Shown piece after piece: positions 57,713 to 64,000 of a DNA stretch of 64,000 bases (position 1 is its first letter; each line of letters opens with the position of its first letter). Source of the stretch: Thermocatellispora tengchongensis (GTDB taxonomy: Bacteria; Actinomycetota; Actinomycetes; Streptosporangiales; Streptosporangiaceae); the NCBI RefSeq assembly GCF_014202315.1, contig NZ_JACHGN010000014.1, positions 186,001-250,000 on the forward strand, read 5' to 3'. The position numbers were made by a program, and so were the translations under genes. The notes beneath the pieces are model-generated. The model was not told where the DNA came from, ran no database searches, and was given only the letters and a program-made list of their open reading frames with translations.

Positions 57713-58569
57713 GGATCAGGCACCTGACCAGGGTCGAGTACGACGGCGAGGCGCGCTCGTCGTACAACGAGGTGCGCATGACGCCGCTGGACGACGGCGT
57801 ACAGACCACGCTGGCGAGCCGGATCATGGTGCGCCCGCCGGTGCCGGTGTGGACCTACCGCGACTACTGGGGCACCACCGTGAGCGTCTTCGACCTGGCG
57901 CCCCCGCACGCCGGGCTCACGGTCGAGGCGATCAGCCGGGTGGAGACCTCCGGCCCGCGCCCGCTGCCCGCCCCGCCGACCTGGTCGCAGCTCACCGGCA
58001 TGCTCACCGGCACGGTCAGCGGCACGGTGACCCGCACGGACGGCGCGCTGGGCGAGCTGCTGCGCCCCACCCCGATGACCACGATCACCGACGAGGTGGC
58101 CGGGATCGGCCGGGCCCAGACCGGCGGGCGCGATCCGCACGAGGCCGCCGCCGCCATCGCCGCGGCCGTCGCCGGGCGGGTGGCGTACGTGCCCGGCTCG
58201 ACCGGCGTGCAGACCTCGGCGCAGGAGGCGTGGGAGCAGGGCCAGGGAGTCTGCCAGGACATGGCCCACCTCACCGTGGCGCTGCTGCGCGCCGCGGGCC
58301 TGCCCGCGAGGTACGTCTCCGGCTACCTGCACCCCGCCACCGACGCCAAGATCGGCGAGCCGGTGGACGGCCAGAGCCACGCCTGGGTGGAGTACTGGGC
58401 CGGCGACTGGGTGCCGCTCGACCCCACCAACCGGCTCCCGGTGGGCGAGGGCCACGTCGTGGTGGCCCGCGGCCGCGACTACTCCGACGTGCCCCCGCTC
58501 AAGGGGATCTACCAGGGCCCCGGCGGCGGCAGGCAGGAGGTCAGGGTGACGGTGACCCGCCTGGCGTAG
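57697..58569 (+). CDS. Transglutaminase-like cysteine protease family protein
   Basis: Third gene of the ATP-grasp cassette, 290 residues. An N-terminal beta-domain (RHLTRVEYDGEARSSYNEVR) precedes the papain-like transglutaminase core with catalytic Cys in QGVCQDMAHLTVALLRAAG, His in GQSHAWVEYW and Asp in VPLDPTN. I prefer GTG 57697 because GGGAGGGG lies five to six bases upstream; ATG 57709 overlaps the previous stop but lacks a site. Likely cleaves or cross-links a peptide made or bound by the ATP-grasp protein. Confidence 0.9.
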   Translation: MGWRMRIRHLTRVEYDGEARSSYNEVRMTPLDDGVQTTLASRIMVRPPVPVWTYRDYWGTTVSVFDLAPPHAGLTVEAISRVETSGPRPLPAPPTWSQLTGMLTGTVSGTVTRTDGALGELLRPTPMTTITDEVAGIGRAQTGGRDPHEAAAAIAAAVAGRVAYVPGSTGVQTSAQEAWEQGQGVCQDMAHLTVALLRAAGLPARYVSGYLHPATDAKIGEPVDGQSHAWVEYWAGDWVPLDPTNRLPVGEGHVVVARGRDYSDVPPLKGIYQGPGGGRQEVRVTVTRLA

Positions 58570-58575
58570 CCGGGC

Positions 58576-59949
58576 TCACAGCCCGCCCCGGTCCAGATGG
58601 GCCGGGTCGATCCGCTCCAGCCGTCCCACCACGATCCGGTTCACCAGCCACAGCACCACGCCGATCGCGATCAGCACCGCCGCGCGCACGTACACGTCGA
58701 GCCCGCGCCCGGTGATCGGCAGGGCGAGCGCCGCGCACACCACCGCGCCGAGGACCGGGGCCCAGGTCGGCGCCCGGAAGTGCGCGTGCTCGGACCTCTC
58801 GCGGCGCAGCACCAGCACCGAGACGTTGACCAGGGTGAACACGCACAGCAGCAGGAGCACGGTGGTGTCGGCCAGCCCGCCCACGTCGCCGGTGCTCACC
58901 AGCACCACGGCGATGGCGACGGTGAACAGGATCGCCACCCACGGCGTGGCCCGGGTCGGGTGCACGATCGCGAACGCCCTCGGCACGATCCGCTCGCGTG
59001 CCATGCCGTAGACCAGGCGGCTGGCCATCAGCATGTTGATCAACGCGGTGTTGCCCACCGCGAGCAGCGCGATGAGCGCGAACAGCTTCGGCGGGAACGA
59101 CAGCCCGGCGACCCTGACCACTTCGAGCAGCGGCCCGGAGGAGGTGCGCAGGGTTTCGGTGTCCACCAGCATGGTCGCGGTGAACGCCACCGCCATGTAG
59201 ATCAGCGCGGCGACGACGAGCCCGCCGAACAGCGCCCGCGGGAAGTCACGCTGCGGGTCCTTGGCCTCCTCGGCGAGGTTCACCGAGTCCTCGAAACCGA
59301 GCAGGGCGTAGAAGGCCAGCGCGGTGCCGCCGAGCACGCCGAGGAACGCGCCGTGGACCGGGTGGAACTCCAGCGCCCGCGCCGGCTCGCCGTCGCCGAC
59401 GATCAGGGCGTACACGCCGATGGCGATGATCACCAGCAGGCCGAACGCCTCGATGAGCGTCAGCACGACATTCACCCGCACCGACTCGGAGATGCCGGCG
59501 AAGTTGACCAGGGTGATGAGCCCGAGGAAGATCAGCGCCCCGACGACCGTGGGCAGTGAGACGAACTCGGCGAGATAGTCGCCGCCGAACGCCCGCGCCG
59601 CGGCGCTCGCCGAGGTGATGCCGCTCATCATCACCGCGAAGGCCACGATGAAGGTCACGAACGGCACCGCGAACGCCTTGTTGACGTACAGCGCCGCCCC
59701 GGCCGCCCGGGGATACTTGCCCACCAGCTCGGCGTACGCGGTCGCGGTCAGCGCCGCCAGCACGAACGCCACCAGGAACGGCACCCACAACGCCCCGCCC
59801 ACGTGCCCGGCCACCTTGCCGGCCAGCGCGTAGATGCCCGCACCGAGGATGTCGCCCACCACGAACAGCAGCAGCACCTTGCGTCCGATCACCCGCCGCA
59901 GCGAGTGCCGCTCGGCCCCTTGTTCTTCCGTGTGCGCTCCGGTCTCCAT
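58576..59949 (-). CDS. APC-superfamily amino acid permease
   Basis: A 457-residue transporter with about 12 transmembrane helices. The first helix has the GAGIYALAGKVAG unwound Gly motif (VGDILGAGIY before it), followed by LAALTATAYAELVGKYPRAAG in helix 3 and GFEDSVNLAEEAKDPQRDFPRAL in the helix 6-7 loop, typical of the basic/neutral amino acid-polyamine branch. ATG 59947-59949 starts just before the first helix. Substrate is not readable. It ends six bases from the convergent transglutaminase gene. Confidence 0.92.
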   Translation of the reverse strand: METGAHTEEQGAERHSLRRVIGRKVLLLFVVGDILGAGIYALAGKVAGHVGGALWVPFLVAFVLAALTATAYAELVGKYPRAAGAALYVNKAFAVPFVTFIVAFAVMMSGITSASAAARAFGGDYLAEFVSLPTVVGALIFLGLITLVNFAGISESVRVNVVLTLIEAFGLLVIIAIGVYALIVGDGEPARALEFHPVHGAFLGVLGGTALAFYALLGFEDSVNLAEEAKDPQRDFPRALFGGLVVAALIYMAVAFTATMLVDTETLRTSSGPLLEVVRVAGLSFPPKLFALIALLAVGNTALINMLMASRLVYGMARERIVPRAFAIVHPTRATPWVAILFTVAIAVVLVSTGDVGGLADTTVLLLLCVFTLVNVSVLVLRRERSEHAHFRAPTWAPVLGAVVCAALALPITGRGLDVYVRAAVLIAIGVVLWLVNRIVVGRLERIDPAHLDRGGL

Positions 59950-60180
59950 CACACCGGCTCTATTACCCACCGCTAGGAATGATCTACCAACCGTGATGGC
60001 GTGGTTTCCCTGGCGCGGGGTGTCAGCGCCCCGTAAGCCCCTGTTGGCGCTGTGTAAGTGATCCGCAAGCACCCGTTCCTAACGTTCCCTTCGTCGCAGA
60101 CGAGCTCCGCGCCGCGCCCCTCCCCGGACAAGCCGGCCCGGAGATGTCGCATAAATCAGGAAATGAAAGTAGGCAGTTAC

Positions 60181-60567
60181 ATGTTCAGCGTCCTCTCCCG
60201 CCGAACCCTCGCCATCGCGGCCGTCGCCGCCGCCCTCGTCGGCACCGCCGCCTGCGGCCCCGGCGCCGACACCAGGGCCACCTGCGCCGAGGCCCAGAAG
60301 ATCATGACCGAGTTCCCGAACAAGCTCAGCGCGAGCGTCGCCGACCCGGCCTCGTTCAACAAGGCCACCGATGAGCTGGCCGCCGACCTGAAGGCCCTGG
60401 CCGACAAGTCCGACGGCGACCTCGCCGGCGCGCTGACCGACCTGTCCACCCTGTTCGGCGCGGTCAAGATCGACGCGTCCAACCCGGCCGCCGCGACCGC
60501 CAAGCTCACCGAGCTCTCGACGAACGCCCAGAACGCCGCCGTCAAGCTCGGCCAGGCCTGCACCTGA
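60181..60567 (+). CDS. Small secreted lipoprotein of unknown function
   Basis: A 128-residue protein with a signal peptide (SRRTLAIAAVAAALVGTAAC) and lipobox-like GTAAC with Cys near residue 25. The mature part is helical (CAEAQKIMTEFPNKL, ATDELAADLKALADKSDGDL, AKLTELSTNAQNAAVKLGQA) and has two further Cys residues that could form a disulfide (ATCAE near the N-terminus and QACT at the end). ATG 60181 or ATG 60163 may be the start. No known domain. It is followed by a hairpin terminator. Confidence 0.85.
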   Translation: MFSVLSRRTLAIAAVAAALVGTAACGPGADTRATCAEAQKIMTEFPNKLSASVADPASFNKATDELAADLKALADKSDGDLAGALTDLSTLFGAVKIDASNPAAATAKLTELSTNAQNAAVKLGQACT

Positions 60568-60591
60568 TCGGCCCCCGGCACCGACACCCCT

Positions 60592-60628
60592 CGGCCGCCG
60601 CCCCGTCCCCAGGACGGCGCGGCGGCCG
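60592..60628 (+). terminator. Hairpin terminator after the lipoprotein gene
   Basis: CGGCCGCC pairs with GGCGGCCG and, inside, CCGTCC with GGACGG around CCA. It begins 24 bases after the stop. Confidence 0.75.
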
Positions 60629-60821
60629 TCGCCTGTGCGGGGGATGTACGCGCCATGCGGCGGGGAGGTCCGCCGCACGGCACGATGTACGTTTCACACC
60701 CCCGCTCCGCACGCCCTCAATGACCGCCCGCGAATACCGCCCCGACAATCCGCATATTCCCGGCTCACTCCTTCAATAGCGACATCATCCGGGATTACCC
60801 CATAGCGCATTAGAAAGCGCC

Positions 60822-63149
60822 ATGGTGCGACATTTCGCGCGATCCAATAGCCTGTCCGCCGTGACCGGCGAGACCACCGCCAGTGAGGCGACCCCCGACA
60901 ACACCCCCAAGGCGGCCCCCGACGCTGGCGGCACGGCCACGCATGTCCCCGGGAGTGCCGGAGAGATCGACGGCAGCGCCACACACGTCGGCAACGCGGC
61001 CAAAGCCGACACCGCCACAGCCCGGGAGGGAACCGCCACGCACCCGGAGGGAACCGCCACAGGCCCGCAGGGAACCGCCACGGCCCCGCAGGGAACCGCC
61101 ACGCACCCGGAGGGAACCGCCACAGGCTCGCAGGGGACCGCGACGGCCCCGAAGGGGACCGACACAGGCCCGCAGGAGACCGCCACGCACCCGGAGGGAA
61201 CCGCCACGCGCCCGCAGGGGACCGCCACGGCCCCGCAGGGGACGGCCATGGCCGTGCGCGGACCCGATACCGGCATCGCCGGCGCGACCACGGCGGCCAC
61301 GCAGCCAGACGGCGCGCCTCCTGCCCTCGCCTCCACCACGACCACCGCCGCCAACGGCGCGATCACCGGCCGCATCGAGCCGGCCGCCGACGGCCCCCGG
61401 ACCGCCGCCGCTGACCGAGGAAGCGCCGGCTCCGACACCACCGACCCCGACACGACCACCGACCCCGACATGACCACCGGCTCCGACACGACCACCGGCT
61501 CGGACCCCGACGGCGGCGGGGTGACCGTCGGCCACCCGCACGGGACCGCCACGCGAGCGCCCGCGACAGACCCGGAGCCGCAGCCGGGACCGGGACCGGA
61601 GCCGGATCCAGCGGAGCAGCGGGACCAGGATGGCCGGGGGGACCAGGCCGATCCGGGGGAGCGGGAGGGCGCCGCCCGGGAGCGTGCGGGTGGGGTGCGG
61701 GAGCGGGTTCGGGGCGTGGTGGGGCGGGTGCGGCGGGGCGAGGTGCCGCGGGAGGTGTGGGGGGTCGGCGGGGTGACGCTGGCCGGGGCGGTCATCTGGG
61801 CGGTGCTGGGGCTGGTCAAGCTGCACACCTTCAAGGCGAGCACGTTCGACCTGGTGATCTTCGACCAGGCGGTGCGGGCGATGGCGCACTTCGAGGCCCC
61901 GGTCAGCGCCGCGCGCGGGGTCAGCCTGGACCGCGGCATGGACTTCGTGCAGCTCGGCGAGCACTTCTCGCCCATCCTCGGCGCGCTCGCGCTGCTCTAC
62001 TGGCTCCACGACGGGCCCGCCACGCTGATCGTGGCGCAGGCGGTGCTGTTCGCGCTGGCGACCCCGTTCATCTGGGTGTTCACCCGGCGGGTGCTGGGCA
62101 CGGCCCCGGCCTACCTGGTCGCCGTGGCGTACGTGCTGTCCTGGCCGATCGCGCAGGCCGCCAACTTCGACTTCCACGAGGTCGCCTTCGCCCCCCTGCT
62201 CATCGCGATCATGATCGAGCGGTACCAGGCGGGCAGGCTGCGGGCCTGTGCCATCGCGGCGATCCTGCTTCTGCTCGTGAAGGAGGACATGGGGCTGCTG
62301 GTCGCCGGGTTCGGCGCGTACGCGTTCGTGGCCGGCCAGCGCCTCGAAGGGTGCAGCTTCGCGCTCATGGGCCTCGGGTGGACGATGCTCGTGCGCGGCT
62401 TCCTGATCCCGGCCGTGGGCGGCGACCCGAACATGTACTGGGCGTACAACCATCTCGGCGCGGACGCCCCGCAGGTGCTCAAGACCGTGGTCACCGAGCC
62501 GCTCAGGGTGATCGGCACCTTCCTCACCCCCGAGGAGAAGTGGGACACGCTGGCGATCATGCTGTGGCCGACGCTCCTGCTGTGCCTGTTCTCGCCGCTG
62601 ACGCTGATGGCGGTGCCGCACTTCCTGGAGCGCATGCTGTCCGACCGGATGCACTGGTGGGTGACCGACTTCCACCACAGCGCGTTCACCGTGGTCATCC
62701 TGCTGTGCGCCGGCGTGGACGGGCTGTCCAGAGTGCTGGCCTGGATGAAGCGCCGGGACGACCGCGGGCTGGTGCTGAGCTGGTCGGTGGGCGTGGTGGT
62801 CGTGGCGGTCACGCTGCTGCCCAGATTCGCCCTGGACCAGCTCGCCCACCCGACCTTCTACCAGCGTGACGCCCGCGCCACCGCCGCCGCGGAGGCCGCG
62901 GCCATGGTGCCGTCGGGCGTGGTGGTCGAGGCGGTCAACTCCGTCGGCCCGGCCCTGTCAGGCCGCGCCACGGTCCTGCTGCTGGACCACACCCCGCGCC
63001 AGGCGCCCTGGGTGATCGCCGACACCGCGCGGGCGGAGTTCCCCTTCGGCGCGGTCGAGCAGCAGCAACAGCGGGTGGCCGAGCTGCGCGCGCAGGGCTA
63101 CCGGACCGTCTTCGAGCGCGAGGGCCTGGTCGTGCTGCACCGTCCCTGA
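60822..63149 (+). CDS. DUF2079 membrane protein with a repetitive N-terminal extension
   Basis: The C-terminal 460 residues are a DUF2079 integral membrane protein (family sign STFDLVIFDQAVRAMAHF, then HFSPILGALALLYWL, FDFHEVAFAPLLIA, DRMHWWVTDFHH), about nine hydrophobic helices, related to glycosyltransferase-C-like proteins. Residues 1 to about 310 are low complexity: blocks of GTATHPE / GTATGPQ / GTATAPQ seven-residue repeats, then Asp/Thr/Pro-rich stretches and a charged segment. If ATG 60822 is the true start this is an unusually long disordered extension; starts such as GTG 60861 or further inside are possible. Role unknown. Confidence 0.75.
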   Translation: MVRHFARSNSLSAVTGETTASEATPDNTPKAAPDAGGTATHVPGSAGEIDGSATHVGNAAKADTATAREGTATHPEGTATGPQGTATAPQGTATHPEGTATGSQGTATAPKGTDTGPQETATHPEGTATRPQGTATAPQGTAMAVRGPDTGIAGATTAATQPDGAPPALASTTTTAANGAITGRIEPAADGPRTAAADRGSAGSDTTDPDTTTDPDMTTGSDTTTGSDPDGGGVTVGHPHGTATRAPATDPEPQPGPGPEPDPAEQRDQDGRGDQADPGEREGAARERAGGVRERVRGVVGRVRRGEVPREVWGVGGVTLAGAVIWAVLGLVKLHTFKASTFDLVIFDQAVRAMAHFEAPVSAARGVSLDRGMDFVQLGEHFSPILGALALLYWLHDGPATLIVAQAVLFALATPFIWVFTRRVLGTAPAYLVAVAYVLSWPIAQAANFDFHEVAFAPLLIAIMIERYQAGRLRACAIAAILLLLVKEDMGLLVAGFGAYAFVAGQRLEGCSFALMGLGWTMLVRGFLIPAVGGDPNMYWAYNHLGADAPQVLKTVVTEPLRVIGTFLTPEEKWDTLAIMLWPTLLLCLFSPLTLMAVPHFLERMLSDRMHWWVTDFHHSAFTVVILLCAGVDGLSRVLAWMKRRDDRGLVLSWSVGVVVVAVTLLPRFALDQLAHPTFYQRDARATAAAEAAAMVPSGVVVEAVNSVGPALSGRATVLLLDHTPRQAPWVIADTARAEFPFGAVEQQQQRVAELRAQGYRTVFEREGLVVLHRP
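61020..61250 (+). repeat. 21-bp tandem repeats in the DUF2079 N-terminus
   Basis: About eleven in-frame units of the form GGAACCGCCACG followed by a variable nine bases encode (E/Q)GTAT(H/G/A/R)P. Copies differ mainly in the variable residue, and the unit length is a multiple of three. Confidence 0.9.
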
Positions 63150-63153
63150 GCCG

Positions 63154-64000
63154 CTAACGACCCCGGTACGTACGGTGCGCGGCGCGGTCGCGGGCCTGGT
63201 CGTAGCAGCGCTCGAAGCCCTCCAGGACGACCGGCCAGGAGCATCGGGACGGCTCGGTCCCGCGGTTGTGCTCGGCGATCAGTTCGCGCAGTTCGCGGTC
63301 GGTGGCCAGGCGGACGACCGAGGACACCAGTTCGTCGAAGTCGCGTCCGAGGAGTCCCTCCTTGCCGGGGCGGACGAAGTCGGCCACGCCGCTCTGGGCC
63401 CTGGCCACCACGGGTACGCCCGCCGCACGGGCCTCCAGCGCGGCCAGGCCGAAGGACTCGCGCGGGGCGGGGGCCACGAACACGTCGGCCTCGGCGAGCA
63501 GTTCGCGGATGCGCTCCCTGGGATACCTGCCCGGCAGCGACACCCACCCCGTCATGCCGTGCTTGGCGAGGTAGCGCTCCATGGACGCGCGGGCGGGGCC
63601 GTCGCCGACGATCGTGGCGCGCAGGTCGGCCCGGCGGCGGGCCTCGCGGAGCAGCCTGAGCAGGCGTACGGGCTGCTTGCGGGGGGCCAGCCTGCCCACG
63701 GCGACGACGTGCACGGGCTCCCCTTGGGGGGCGCGGCGCACGGGGCCGGTGGGGCGCCAGCCGGAGACGTCCAGGCCGTTGGAGACGACGTGCACCGGCA
63801 CCTGGCGTCCGGCCACGGCGCGGATCGGGCGGGCCGCCGCCTCGCTCACGGCGGTGCCGACCAGGCCCCAGCCCTGCCACTCGAAGGCGCCGCGCAGCGC
63901 GTGGTAGAGGCCGCGGGTCACCGGGTCCCACATGCTGTGCACGGTGACCACGGCGGGCAGGTGGGCCCGCGCCGCAGCACGCGCCCCCATCCAGGCGAAC
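63154..64000 (-). CDS. Glycosyltransferase family 4 (N-terminus beyond window edge)
   Basis: The frame is open from the right edge to the stop at 63154, five bases from the convergent DUF2079 stop. About 282 residues are seen, from FAWMGARAAARAHLPAVVTV onward: the acceptor-side end (HSMWDPVTRGLYHAL), the linker SNGLDVSGWRP, the donor domain with VVAVGRLAPRKQPVRLLRLL, VGDGPAR, and PAPRESFGLAALEARAAGVPVVA (E-x7-E type). It is a GT-B fold retaining glycosyltransferase. Its first part and neighbours lie outside the window. Confidence 0.9.
   Translation of the reverse strand, partial: FAWMGARAAARAHLPAVVTVHSMWDPVTRGLYHALRGAFEWQGWGLVGTAVSEAAARPIRAVAGRQVPVHVVSNGLDVSGWRPTGPVRRAPQGEPVHVVAVGRLAPRKQPVRLLRLLREARRRADLRATIVGDGPARASMERYLAKHGMTGWVSLPGRYPRERIRELLAEADVFVAPAPRESFGLAALEARAAGVPVVARAQSGVADFVRPGKEGLLGRDFDELVSSVVRLATDRELRELIAEHNRGTEPSRCSWPVVLEGFERCYDQARDRAAHRTYRGR

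Noticed and set aside
1-64000. tRNA, rRNA or replication-origin features
   Set aside because: I saw no cloverleaf with the GTTCGA-type arm, no rRNA blocks and no DnaA-box clusters while reading; a covariance search would be needed to be certain.

Overview
The window is 64 kb of very GC-rich DNA, close-packed with genes, from a filamentous-type actinomycete. F420-type luciferase-like enzymes, a mycothiol-linked DinB/maleylpyruvate-isomerase-type protein, a conservon (histidine kinase, roadblock, DUF742, small GTPase), a DtxR/IdeR-type iron box, DUF3040, DUF2079 and an XRE regulator of the streptomycete type all point there. The codon style and gene set fit Streptosporangiales best, but the family cannot be fixed from sequence reading alone. 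No rRNA, tRNA, CRISPR array, intact mobile element or replication origin was seen.

Layout. 1-5.4 kb: a LacI regulator cut by the window edge, an HxlR regulator fused to a broken tyrosine recombinase, a divergent DHA2-type MFS exporter, a GC-rich region of about 200-bp degenerate repeats, and a 63-codon ORF behind two perfect palindromes. 5.5-17 kb: a sugar locus with the enzymes for ADP-D,D-heptose (GmhA, HldE, GmhB), a carbamoyltransferase, five glycosyltransferases (two of the ADP-heptose:LPS heptosyltransferase type), an SDR and a nucleotide-sugar epimerase/decarboxylase. Most genes overlap by 4 bp, and the divergent promoter holds two LacI-type operators. 17-23 kb: an epimerase, a CBS protein, a zinc dehydrogenase, an F420 enzyme, a DinB protein, DUF3040 and an iron-box-controlled siderophore-binding lipoprotein. 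23.2-29 kb: a compact diterpene locus (polyprenyl diphosphate synthase divergent from P450, class I cyclase and class II cyclase). 29-38 kb: conservon cvnABCD followed by an APH-fold kinase, a SNF2 helicase and a SWIM zinc-finger protein. 38-43 kb: a NarL-type two-component system next to a MacB/FtsX-type ABC transporter. 43-47.5 kb: LtrA, an orphan CebR-type promoter, a nucleoside hydrolase, DUF998, and an SDR behind a MerR-type promoter. 47.5-50.7 kb: 4-hydroxybenzoate/protocatechuate catabolism (pobA, pcaH, pcaG and an IclR regulator). 50.8-53.8 kb: an XRE-TPR regulator coupled to an APH kinase, with a small divergent protein. 54-58.6 kb: DUF427, then a circularly permuted ATP-grasp / alpha-E / transglutaminase cassette. 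58.6-64 kb: an APC permease, a small lipoprotein, a DUF2079 membrane protein with a long repetitive N-terminus, and an edge-truncated glycosyltransferase.

The most striking points are the carbamoylated-heptose glycan locus in a presumed monoderm, the compact diterpene locus whose class II enzyme has an Asp-Ala-Asp-Thr motif, the HxlR-recombinase fusion lacking its catalytic C-terminus, an orphan CebR operator driving a short hairpin-terminated transcription unit, and a recurring pattern of 10-21 bp tandem duplications that lie on or just after stop codons.
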